From NAT127 sp041655035 (GTDB taxonomy: Bacteria; Pseudomonadota; Gammaproteobacteria; Pseudomonadales; Porticoccaceae), in NCBI GenBank assembly GCA_041655035.1, contig JBAZCN010000102.1, positions 1-12,351 of the forward strand: a stretch of 12,351 nt of DNA. Reading direction: 5' to 3'. The notes beneath the pieces were generated by a model. That model was not told the DNA's origin and did not search any database. It worked only from the letters and a program-made list of their open reading frames with translations. This document shows, piece after piece, positions 1 to 7,527 of the stretch. Each line of letters opens with the position of its first letter. Positions within the stretch are counted from its first letter, which is position 1. The position numbers and the translations under genes were made by a program.

Positions 1-963
1 GATGTTGGCGCGCGCCGCGCGCAGCCGCTCTTCCGCCGCGACGATATCCGGGCGCGCCACCATCAGCCCCGATGGCAGGCCGGCATCCAGGGCGGGTGGG
101 TTTGACTGTTGCGCCAGGGTAAGCGCCTGCGGGAGCGGTTCGGCGACGGCGCCCCCCGCCAGAACGGTGAGAAAATTTTCACTTTCGGCACGGGCCAGCT
201 TGAGGATCGCCAGCTGTACTTCGGCCTGGGACAGCAGTGTCTCGGCCTGGCTGAAATCGAGGGCGGAAGTAACGCCCGCATCGAGCCGGACCTTGGCGAT
301 CCGCAGCCCCTCCCTGCGACTCAGCACGGTGGCTTCCGCCAGTTCGATACGCTCGATGGTTTCACGAAGGGTCAGATAGGTCGATGCCACGTCGCGGATC
401 AGCGACAGACGGAAGGCCCGTTGCGCCTCGATGGTGGCGAAATACTGGGCTCGCGCGGCCTCGGAGAGATTGCGGACCCGCCCCCAGAAATCCAGTTCGA
501 AGGCCGACACATTGAGGTCCAGCGAATAACTTTCGACGACCGGCCCCCGCGCAGACCCGCCCTGCGCGCCCGTGTTACCCGACTGAAAACGGCCTCTTGC
601 GGCGTCGGCGCCAAGGCCGAGGGTGGGAAAGCGGTCCGCCCGCTGGGCGCGGAAAAGCCCGCGGGCCTCTTCCACGCGGTAGACAGCCACCCTCAGGTCG
701 CGGTTGTGTTCCAGCGCCTGCTGGATAAATACCTGAAGACGCGCATCGGCGAAAAAGTCGCGCCATCCGATGTCCATGGCTGGCGCACCCTGTGTCGCCG
801 GATCGGCAGCATTTTTTAAGGCGCCATTCTCCGCAGCCGTCGTTTCCGGAGCAGCCGTTTCCGGATAGCTGACCGCGGTCGGCGAGTCGGGCCGCTCGTG
901 CGGCGGCGCCAGCTGGCAGCCAGCCAGCACGGCAAGTGCCAGAAAAACGAGGGTGTTACGCAT
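1..963 (-). CDS. RND efflux outer-membrane channel lipoprotein (OprM/NodT family), 3' end cut off by window
   Basis: This is the outer-membrane channel of a tripartite efflux pump, which would trimerise and dock with the adaptor encoded upstream. The minus-strand frame opens with ATG at 963 and runs without a stop to base 1 (321 codons), so roughly the last third of a usual 450-500-residue family member is outside the window. Residues 1-16 are a lipoprotein signal peptide ending in LAGC, with Cys16 as the lipidation site. A Pro/Thr/Ala-rich linker follows, then helical repeats typical of the family. The segment RPDIVAAEERL near residue 304 is the characteristic OprM/NodT motif. The start overlaps the pump stop by 8 bases (ATGCGTAA), indicating translational coupling in the operon. 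Family assignment is firm; which OMF subtype it is, and what the pump exports, cannot be told. Confidence 0.93.
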   Translation of the reverse strand, partial: MRNTLVFLALAVLAGCQLAPPHERPDSPTAVSYPETAAPETTAAENGALKNAADPATQGAPAMDIGWRDFFADARLQVFIQQALEHNRDLRVAVYRVEEARGLFRAQRADRFPTLGLGADAARGRFQSGNTGAQGGSARGPVVESYSLDLNVSAFELDFWGRVRNLSEAARAQYFATIEAQRAFRLSLIRDVASTYLTLRETIERIELAEATVLSRREGLRIAKVRLDAGVTSALDFSQAETLLSQAEVQLAILKLARAESENFLTVLAGGAVAEPLPQALTLAQQSNPPALDAGLPSGLMVARPDIVAAEERLRAARANI

Positions 964-3900
964 GGCGGGCCCGCCCATCATCGACCTGGTCGTCATCGGC
1001 CTCATCGCCGTCGTCGGGATCCGGGGGGCGTTTGCCGGTCAGCCAGCGGCGCACCGCCAGGTAAAACAGCGGCGTAAAGAAAATCCCCAGCAGGGTGGCC
1101 ACCAGCATGCCGCCCATCACCCCGGTCCCCACCGCAATGCGGCTGGCCGCGCCCGGCCCGGTGGCGACGACCAGCGGCAGCATGCCGAGGATGAAGGTCA
1201 CGGATGTCATGAGGATCGGCCGCAAGCGCAGCTTTACCGCACTCATGGTGGCGTCTATCAGACTCTTGCCCTTGGCTTCCTCGTCAATGGCGAACTCGAC
1301 GATAAGGATGGCATTCTTGGCCGACAGGGCGATGATGGTGATCAGCCCGACGTTGAAATAGACATCGGCGGGCAGCCCTCGAGCCATGGAAAAGAGCACC
1401 GCGCCGAGCACCCCCAGGGGCACGACCAACAGCACCGCCACCGGTATCGTCCAACTCTCGTACAGCGCCGCCAGCACCAGCAGGACGACGAGCATCGACA
1501 GCCCCATCAACAGCCCCACTTGCCCCGCCGCCTGTTTTTCCTCATAGGACATGCCGGTCCACTCATAGCCGAAACCTTCGGGGAGGCTTTCGGCCAGCTT
1601 CTCCATCTCTCTCAATGCTTCGCCAGAGGAACTGCCCGGCGCGGCGCTGCCCGAGATGGTCACCGCCGGGTAGCCATTGTAGCGCTGGAGTTGCGGCGGA
1701 CCCGCTGTCCACGCCACTGAAGTGAAGGCGCCGAAGGGCACGATGTTGCCCTCATCATTGCGGATAGTCAGATTGAGCACGTCGTCGGGGGTCATCCGAT
1801 GCGGCGCATCGGCCTGCAGCAGGACGCGGTGAATACGGCCCTCCCTACTGAAATCGTTGGCGTAGGCACTGCCAAAGGTAATGCTCAGGGTGGCATTCAC
1901 ATCGCCAATGGAGAGACCTAGAGCGCGGGCCTTGATCCGGTCGATATCGACCCGCAGTTGCGGTGCCTCCTCTTCGCCTTCAGGGCGCACCCCCAGCAGC
2001 AGGGGGTTGTTGTTGGCCGCGACCAGCAGCTCATCGCGCGCCGCGCGCAGCGCCTCGGCGCCCATGCCACCGCGGTCTTCCAGCTTGAGCGTGAAACCAC
2101 CCGCCACGCCGAGTGACGGGATCGACGGCGGGTTGAGCACGAACACCGTGGCTTCCTTGATCGAGGACAGTGCCCCCATCGCCTTTTGCACAAGGGTCTG
2201 GGCGCTGTTTTCTTCGCCGGAGCGCTCGGCCCAGGGTATCAGGCTGACGAATGCCATGGCATGGGCCTGCCCCTGACCAAAGAAACTGAAGCCGTGAATG
2301 AACACCACGCTGTCCACCAAGGGGTGGTCGTCATAAAAATGCTTGATTTGATCAACTGCCTGTTCAGTTCGTTTGGCAGTGGCTCCGGGAGGCGCCTGGA
2401 CGGCGGTGATGATGCTGCCCTGGTCTTCGGCCGGCAGGAAGCTGCCGGGCAGGCGCAGAAACAGCACCGCGGTGATCGCCAGCAGCACGGCAAAGATCGC
2501 AAGAAAACGCAAAGGCCGCACCAGGATATGAGAGACCCCCGCCTGGTATTGCCCGGTGGTACGGTCCATCCAGCGGTTGAACGGACCAAACAGACGCTTG
2601 CCGATGCCCGGCCGCGATTGCGCTGAAGAATCCACCGCCGCCGGCCGCAGCAGCGCCGAGCACAGCGCCGGGGTCAGCGACAATGCCAGGAAGGTGGATA
2701 CCGACACAGCGACGATCAGTGTCAGCGAAAACTGTCGATAAATGCCGCCCGTCGAACCGGGAAAGAATGCCATTGGCAAAAACACCGCCACCAGCACCAA
2801 CGTGGTACCGATGATCGGCGAGGTAACCTGTTTCATGGCCTTGACGGTGGCCCGGTAGGGTGACAGGCCCTCCTCGTCCATGATCCGGTCGACGTTCTCG
2901 ACCACGACGATGGCGTCATCGATCACTGTCCCGATGGCCAGGATCATCGCGAACAGGCTGAGCAGGTTGATCGAAAAACCAAATATCCACAAGCCCATCC
3001 ACGCTCCGGCAAGGGCGATAGGCACGACGATGGTCGGAATCAGGGTGGCCCGCCAGTTCTGCAGGAATACATACATGACCAACACCACCAGCGCCAGGGC
3101 CGCGCCCAGTGTCACCAACACCTCGTTGATGGACGCACTGATGAATGGGGTGGTGTCAAAAGGCACCGACCAGCCGATGTCCCGCGGGAAGCCACGTTCG
3201 AGCTCGGCCATCCTTGTTTTGACCCCTTCCGCGACGGCAAGGGCATTCGCCCCGGGGGTCAGCTGTATCGCCAGGCCGGCAGTGACCTGGCCGTCCAACT
3301 CCATGCGCGAAAGGTAGTTTTCGGCGCCCAGTTCCACCCGCGCGACATCCTTCAAGCGCACAGCCGAACCATCGGAGTCGGCGCGCAGGATGATCGCCGC
3401 AAACTCCTCCGCCGTGGTGAAGCGGCTCCGGGTCTGGATCGTCGCATTGATTTCGGTGTCGTCGGCGAGAGGCAGATCCCCCAGCGCGCCCCCCGCCGAC
3501 TGGCTGTTCTGCTCCTGCACGGCAGCCAGCACCTCGGCCGCCGATATCTCGAAGTTGGCGAGCTTGTCGGGGTCGAGCCAGATGCGCATGGCGTACTGGG
3601 TGGAGAACTGCTGGATATCGCCCACGCCGGCGACCCGGCGCAGTTCATCCACAACCTGCGACGAGGCAAAATTGCTCAGCGCCAAGGCATCGGTCTCACC
3701 GTGCTTTGATTCCAGCGTGACGATCATCAGGAAGTTCGAGGAGGCCTGATTGACCTGGACTCCCTGCCGCCTGACCTCTTCCGGGAGGCGCTGCTCCACC
3801 CTGCTGAGCCGGTTCTGTACATCCATCTGGGCGACATCGATGTCGGTGCCTGACTGGAAAGTCACCTGGATCGAGGCGCGGCCGTTCGAGCGGCTGGTGG

Positions 3901-4141
3901 CATTCATGTACAGGAACCCTTCGACCCCGTTCAATTCCTGCTCTATCACCTGGGTGACGTTGGTCTCCAGCACCGAGGCGTCGGCCCCCGGATAGGTCAC
4001 GCTGATGGTCAATGACGGCGGCGCGATCGTCGGGTACTGCTCCACCGGCAACGCGCCCAGGGCAAGCACGCCGCCAAGGGTAATGATGAGCGCGACCACC
4101 CAGGCAAAAACCGGCCGCTTGATAAAGAAGTGTGATCCCAT
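956..4141 (-). CDS. RND multidrug efflux pump, inner-membrane transporter (HAE1 family, AcrB/MexB-like)
   Basis: A proton-driven drug exporter of the inner membrane, 1061 residues, close to the AcrB/MexB length. It begins with FFIKRPVFAWV, the usual TM1 leader, followed by the porter segment LPVEQYPTIAPP near residue 31. The proton-relay residues are present: Asp408-Asp409 in TM4 (GTVIDDAIVVVEN), Lys942 in TM10 (ALSAKNAILIVEF), and the RLRPILMTS segment (Arg971-Ser980) of TM11. A glycine/Phe-rich switch loop (HGFSFFGQGQ, 616-625) matches the AcrB drug-path loop. The start ATG shares one base with the adaptor stop (TGATG), and the stop overlaps the channel start by 8 bases, so the three genes are coupled. 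The C-terminus (about 1041-1055) is unusually acidic, with 10 of 15 residues Asp/Glu. The substrate range is unknown. Confidence 0.97.
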   Translation of the reverse strand: MGSHFFIKRPVFAWVVALIITLGGVLALGALPVEQYPTIAPPSLTISVTYPGADASVLETNVTQVIEQELNGVEGFLYMNATSRSNGRASIQVTFQSGTDIDVAQMDVQNRLSRVEQRLPEEVRRQGVQVNQASSNFLMIVTLESKHGETDALALSNFASSQVVDELRRVAGVGDIQQFSTQYAMRIWLDPDKLANFEISAAEVLAAVQEQNSQSAGGALGDLPLADDTEINATIQTRSRFTTAEEFAAIILRADSDGSAVRLKDVARVELGAENYLSRMELDGQVTAGLAIQLTPGANALAVAEGVKTRMAELERGFPRDIGWSVPFDTTPFISASINEVLVTLGAALALVVLVMYVFLQNWRATLIPTIVVPIALAGAWMGLWIFGFSINLLSLFAMILAIGTVIDDAIVVVENVDRIMDEEGLSPYRATVKAMKQVTSPIIGTTLVLVAVFLPMAFFPGSTGGIYRQFSLTLIVAVSVSTFLALSLTPALCSALLRPAAVDSSAQSRPGIGKRLFGPFNRWMDRTTGQYQAGVSHILVRPLRFLAIFAVLLAITAVLFLRLPGSFLPAEDQGSIITAVQAPPGATAKRTEQAVDQIKHFYDDHPLVDSVVFIHGFSFFGQGQAHAMAFVSLIPWAERSGEENSAQTLVQKAMGALSSIKEATVFVLNPPSIPSLGVAGGFTLKLEDRGGMGAEALRAARDELLVAANNNPLLLGVRPEGEEEAPQLRVDIDRIKARALGLSIGDVNATLSITFGSAYANDFSREGRIHRVLLQADAPHRMTPDDVLNLTIRNDEGNIVPFGAFTSVAWTAGPPQLQRYNGYPAVTISGSAAPGSSSGEALREMEKLAESLPEGFGYEWTGMSYEEKQAAGQVGLLMGLSMLVVLLVLAALYESWTIPVAVLLVVPLGVLGAVLFSMARGLPADVYFNVGLITIIALSAKNAILIVEFAIDEEAKGKSLIDATMSAVKLRLRPILMTSVTFILGMLPLVVATGPGAASRIAVGTGVMGGMLVATLLGIFFTPLFYLAVRRWLTGKRPPDPDDGDEADDDQVDDGRARHA

Positions 4142-5319
4142 CAGGATTCTGCTCTCGCCGGGTCGGTGGGCTCGCCCTGCCCTGCCGATGGCGGGTCAGT
4201 GACGATCCGCACCGACTGCCCCGGCCGCACCTTTTGTGCGCCGTCGATGATCACCCTGTCTCCCGGGCTGAGTCCTTTGCGAATTACCCAGTTGCCACCG
4301 CGCTGTTTACCCAGTTCGACGGCCCGGGCGGCGACGATATCGTCTTCCCCGACGATCATCACCGTCGCCTCCTGCGCGGTCAGATTTACCGCCCGTTGCG
4401 GGATCATCAATCCGTCGGGGCGCGTACCCGCCTCGATCCTGGCGTTCACGAACTGGCCGGGCAGCAGTAGCTGGTCGGGGTTGGGGAATTCAGCCCGCAA
4501 CGCCACCGTGCCGGTGGACTGGTCGATGGTCATGGCAAAGAAGTCCAGGTGCCCGGACTGCTTGTACTCACTGCCGTCTTCCAGCGTCAGCCTGACAGTC
4601 ATCCTGGTTCCCTGGGGGAAATCGAGAGCGCCCGAGGCGAACTGATAGCGGAATGACAGCAACTCGGAACTGGACTGTGAAAAATTGACATACACGGGAT
4701 CATACTGCTCGACGGTGGTCAGCAGTGTCGCGTTCGCGACACTGACCAACGCCCCCTCGGACACCTGGGCACGGCCGGCGCGCCCGGCTATCGGCGTGCT
4801 GACGGTGGTGTAGTCGAGGTTGAGCTGGGCCGAATCCACCTGGGCGCGGGCCTGGGAGACATCGGCTTCGGCGGTGCGCAGTCTCGCCATCGCCGCATCG
4901 TACTCCTGCTGGCTGATGGCCTGTTCGGCGACCAGTCCCTGGTAGCGCTTTACATCCTGAGCGGCATTGGCGGCGGTGGCCTCGGCGCGCTCCAGTGCTG
5001 CCTTGACAGCGCTGAGGCTGGCCTGCATCTCGCGGGGATCGATGGCAAACAGTTCGGCGCCTTCCTCGACATAGCTGCCTTCACGGTAGAGCCGGCGCTG
5101 GATAATGCCGTCCACTCGCGCGCGGATTTCAGCGGTGCGCACCGCGTGTACCCGTCCAGGCAATTCTATGATATTGGAGATCGGTTGGGCTTCAAGGGTG
5201 AGAACCCTGACTTCCGGTGGCGGCGGTGCGCCGCCGCCCGGACCTTCGCCACCACAGCCGCCAAGGAGCAGAACTGCGAGGATATGCAGCAACCTGCCCG
5301 GTACTCGTCGATAACTCAT
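4141..5319 (-). CDS. RND efflux periplasmic adaptor lipoprotein (membrane fusion protein, AcrA/MexA-like)
   Basis: This adaptor links the inner-membrane pump to the outer-membrane channel. It has 392 residues, the usual size. A lipoprotein signal ends at LLLGGC with Cys22 as the likely lipid anchor, followed by a Gly/Pro-rich linker (23-36). The barrel-sandwich (lipoyl-like) domain is split: residues about 61-97 (RARVDGIIQRRLYREGSYV) and about 170-205 (TTVSTPIAGRAGR). Between them, residues about 98-168 are Ala/Gln/Glu-rich with heptad spacing and form the coiled-coil hairpin. A beta-barrel and membrane-proximal domain complete the protein. It is the first gene of the adaptor-pump-channel operon, and its TGA shares one base with the pump ATG. 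The Shine-Dalgarno is weak (GGGGCG, about 7 bases before the ATG). No regulator gene lies beside it; control sequences should be in the 353 bases upstream. Confidence 0.95.
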   Translation of the reverse strand: MSYRRVPGRLLHILAVLLLGGCGGEGPGGGAPPPPEVRVLTLEAQPISNIIELPGRVHAVRTAEIRARVDGIIQRRLYREGSYVEEGAELFAIDPREMQASLSAVKAALERAEATAANAAQDVKRYQGLVAEQAISQQEYDAAMARLRTAEADVSQARAQVDSAQLNLDYTTVSTPIAGRAGRAQVSEGALVSVANATLLTTVEQYDPVYVNFSQSSSELLSFRYQFASGALDFPQGTRMTVRLTLEDGSEYKQSGHLDFFAMTIDQSTGTVALRAEFPNPDQLLLPGQFVNARIEAGTRPDGLMIPQRAVNLTAQEATVMIVGEDDIVAARAVELGKQRGGNWVIRKGLSPGDRVIIDGAQKVRPGQSVRIVTDPPSAGQGEPTDPARAES

Positions 5320-5672
5320 TCACTGCGCCCCGTTTTGAGAATCCCGTTTGCTGCCGGAGCGAGGCCCTGTCGATCAGGTTCCCGGCAACCGGCAGTTGGT
5401 GCTTGCTGTCCGTAGTCAGGACGTACCGTTTCCAGCCTCACTGCCAGGGCCCGGCTTCTTCATCACAGGCTGTCCTGTAGCCACCGGCTTCAAATCTCGC
5501 TGTATCTTTTTACAGAAAAAGCACCGGTTTAACGTTGCCCGCCGATCCCGGCGAAACTGGCAAAGAGGGTTGGACCTCCTCATCGGGAATGGTTCCATTG
5601 TGCCCGAACGCCTTGAACCCACAGGGGGCGGAGCCATTCAAGTGCAATCCCTTGCAGATACCGCCGTTCAAT
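5320..5672. promoter_or_regulatory. Intergenic region between cobB and the efflux operon, rich in short palindromes
   Basis: No convincing gene lies here; a 73-codon minus-strand frame (5416-5637) has no recognisable domain. The region should carry the efflux promoter and possibly the end of the cobB transcript, although I see no stem followed by a T-run. Dyads visible on the plus strand are AATGG-TT-CCATT (5588-5599), CTTTTT-ACAG-AAAAAG (5506-5521), CTGT-N8-ACAG (5500-5515) and ACAGG-CTGT-CCTGT (5465-5478). CTGCCGG (5351-5357) pairs with CCGGCAG (5389-5395). The centre around 5500-5521 is the most AT-rich stretch in the neighbourhood. I could not identify an unambiguous -35/-10 pair. That this is the operon control region is inferred from position. 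Confidence 0.55.
5500..5515 (-). promoter_or_regulatory. LexA (SOS)-like box, CTGT-N8-ACAG
   Basis: The 16 bases read CTGTATCTTTTTACAG on the plus strand, with both conserved half-sites of the gammaproteobacterial LexA operator (CTGT-N8-ACAG) intact. The eight central bases are A/T apart from one C. Compared with the 20-base E. coli consensus, I count mismatches only outside the CTGT/ACAG core (three in the centre, three in the flanks). It lies about 180 bases upstream of the adaptor start, in the AT-richest part of the intergenic region. It could be a chance palindrome or the operator of another regulator; whether this organism's LexA uses this motif is not known from the window. Confidence 0.35.
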
Positions 5673-6458
5673 TTATTTCATCGAGGATATCGCCTGCAGG
5701 GACAGCAATTCCGCCACCAGCCGGGGGACCTGCTCACTGGCAAGGCCGAGGCGCTTTTCGGCAAACGCCGACTGTACCGCCGAAGGCTCCAGGTTGATCT
5801 CCAGAGTATGGGCGCCGGACGCCGCCGCTTCCCTGACAAAACCCGCCGCCGGGTAGACGTTGCCAGAGGTACCGATGGCAACGAACAGGTCGCACCGATC
5901 GAGGGCGCTGTAGATCTCCTCCATCATCAGCGGCATTTCGCCAAACCACACCACATGGGGGCGCAGGCTGCCCGCAACGTCGCAGCAGGCGCACACGTCG
6001 TCAGTACCGATATCGCCATCGACCGGAAACAGCTCGCCACTGCGGGCACAGCGAGTTTTCAGCAGTTCGCCGTGCATGTGGATGATGTTGCGAAAGCCCG
6101 CCCGCTCGTGAAGATCGTCGATATTCTGGGTGACCAGCAGCACTTCACCGGAGAACTCCGCCTCCAGCCGCGCCAGGGCGAGGTGGGCGGCGTTGGGCCG
6201 CACCGCCGCGCTCAGCAACTGCTGGCGGCGCAGGTTGTAGAAACTGTGCACCAGCGCCGGATTGGCGGCAAAACCTTCCGGAGTGGCAACATCCTCGATG
6301 CGGTGCTCTTCCCAGAGGCCATCGGAAGCGCGAAAGGTTTTGATACCCGACTCGGCGGAAATTCCCGCCCCGGTGAGGATCACGATGCGCTGGAATCTCT
6401 TCCCCATGGCGCCATCAGACATCTCCCTCACCGCCATTTTCCGCACAGCCCTTCCCAC
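5673..6458 (-). CDS. cobB: NAD+-dependent protein deacylase, CobB-type sirtuin
   Basis: The enzyme removes acetyl or succinyl groups from protein lysines, consuming NAD+ and giving nicotinamide and O-acyl-ADP-ribose. Numbered from the GTG at 6458 (261 residues), the NAD-binding motif GAGISAESG is at 30-38, with TFRASDGLWEEH following. QNID is at 111-114, the catalytic His is in HMHGELL (His129), and HVVWFGEMP and AIGTSGNVYPAAGF follow. Tyr74 and Arg77 (FYNLRR) match the Tyr-x-x-Arg pair that gives CobB and SIRT5 desuccinylase activity. Zinc-module cysteines are Cys137 and Cys156/158/159; the first knuckle is Cys-x-x-Ser, as I recall for E. coli CobB. The start is uncertain: GTG abuts the upstream stop (TGAGTG), while ATGs at 6437, 6422 and 6407 are alternatives. 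The last would give an N-terminus like the short E. coli form. It is the third gene of a tight SDR-LLM-cobB cluster. Confidence 0.95.
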   Translation of the reverse strand: MGRAVRKMAVREMSDGAMGKRFQRIVILTGAGISAESGIKTFRASDGLWEEHRIEDVATPEGFAANPALVHSFYNLRRQQLLSAAVRPNAAHLALARLEAEFSGEVLLVTQNIDDLHERAGFRNIIHMHGELLKTRCARSGELFPVDGDIGTDDVCACCDVAGSLRPHVVWFGEMPLMMEEIYSALDRCDLFVAIGTSGNVYPAAGFVREAAASGAHTLEINLEPSAVQSAFAEKRLGLASEQVPRLVAELLSLQAISSMK

Positions 6459-7463
6459 TCAGCCTTTCACGACCTCGGCCAAAGTCCGGATATGGCCCGC
6501 CCGGTCGGCATGACCCGGCAGGTTGGTGATAAAGGCGGACACACCGATATCCTCCAATCCGTCGATATAGGATTTCACATACTCCGGAGTACCTGCCACG
6601 GTGTGGATCCCGGTCAGGTATTCGGTCAGTTCCGGCCCCAGTTCATTGAGTGCCTGGACGTTCTTGCCGTTGACCACACAGTGTTCGGAGACGTCGTAGC
6701 GGCTTTCCAGCTGGCGCAGTTTCTCGAGAATATCCGGCGGTACGGTGGCGAGCTTTTCCGGGGTATAGAGAAAGGTCAGGGCATTGGTGACGAGAAACGC
6801 CTTGATATCGTCGAGGGCCTGCTCCCGTGTCTCCCGAATGGAACAGAATGCCGTTACCCAGATTTCCACGTCCTTGGGTTTGCGGCCAGCGTCCTTCGCT
6901 GCCTGGTGAATGATATGGATCTTGCGGGCGGTGTCTTCCAGATCGCCATCGGTGAATATGATCGCACCATCGGCGCGCTCACCCGCCAGTTTCATCGCCT
7001 TGGGGCCAAAGGCGGAGTAGTACACCGGCGTTTTGCGCGGGTAGTGGAGCGGCGCAACCGGCCTGCCCTCCCAGGTGATGGGTTTGCCGTCGAACAGCTC
7101 GTCGAGAGCATCCCAGTATTCTTTCATCTCAACCTGGGTGGCAGGCTTGCGGCCGATGGCGATCACATTGCCGCCGCCAACGGCAAGGCCGAGGGCCATG
7201 CGACCGCCACTGAAATCCTGCAGGCTGGAAAAACCATTGGCCACCGTCAACGGGTGACGCAGAAAAGGACCGGTGACAAACGGCGTGATAATGGCTTTTT
7301 CCGTTTCCATGGCGGCGATGGTCATGCTCACGTACAGGTCGTGCCAGGCGGCGGGGGAATCGCCGATGCCGATAATGTCGTAGCCCAATTCGCCGGACAG
7401 GCGCACCTCGGCGCGAAAATCCTCGAGGCTCGCGCCCCACATATGTTCTACACCCAATTTCAT
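6459..7463 (-). CDS. LLM-class (luciferase-like) flavin-dependent oxidoreductase
   Basis: A TIM-barrel oxidoreductase of the bacterial-luciferase superfamily, which uses F420 or reduced FMN, presumably in the cytoplasm. It has 334 residues, typical of the F420-dependent MER-like branch. Hallmarks are GYDIIGIGDSPAAWHDLY (28-44), TPFVTGPFLRHPLTVAN (60-76), SGGRMALGLAVGGGN (85-99) and YYSAFGPKAMKLAGERADG (148-166). I chose the ATG at 7463 because AGGAAAG precedes it at suitable spacing; an in-frame ATG at 7478 has no such site. Its TGA is immediately followed by the GTG of the sirtuin gene (TGAGTG), and the SDR gene ends 64 bases upstream, so these three are probably one operon. The cofactor cannot be decided from sequence alone. 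Most gammaproteobacteria are not known F420 producers, so FMN is at least as likely. The substrate is unknown. Confidence 0.9.
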   Translation of the reverse strand: MKLGVEHMWGASLEDFRAEVRLSGELGYDIIGIGDSPAAWHDLYVSMTIAAMETEKAIITPFVTGPFLRHPLTVANGFSSLQDFSGGRMALGLAVGGGNVIAIGRKPATQVEMKEYWDALDELFDGKPITWEGRPVAPLHYPRKTPVYYSAFGPKAMKLAGERADGAIIFTDGDLEDTARKIHIIHQAAKDAGRKPKDVEIWVTAFCSIRETREQALDDIKAFLVTNALTFLYTPEKLATVPPDILEKLRQLESRYDVSEHCVVNGKNVQALNELGPELTEYLTGIHTVAGTPEYVKSYIDGLEDIGVSAFITNLPGHADRAGHIRTLAEVVKG

Positions 7464-7527
7464 CGTTTCTTTCCTCATCTACCGTGATTATGGTTGTCAG
7501 CCTGTGCGTTGAGGCAGCGCCAAGCCA

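Noticed and set aside
953..1720. 255-codon plus-strand frame over the end of the RND pump gene, and similar frames at 2186-2626 and 10245-10883
   Set aside because: Their Gln/His/Arg-rich translations are typical of antisense reading of hydrophobic GC-rich membrane-protein genes.
5416..5637. 73-codon minus-strand frame in the cobB-efflux gap, containing CFFCKK
   Set aside because: No good ribosome site precedes its first ATG, there is no domain, and it crosses several palindromes better explained as regulatory DNA.
5535..7487. 650-codon plus-strand open frame antisense to cobB and the LLM gene
   Set aside because: It mirrors two well-supported minus-strand genes, has no recognisable domain and is explained by GC-rich third positions leaving few stop codons.
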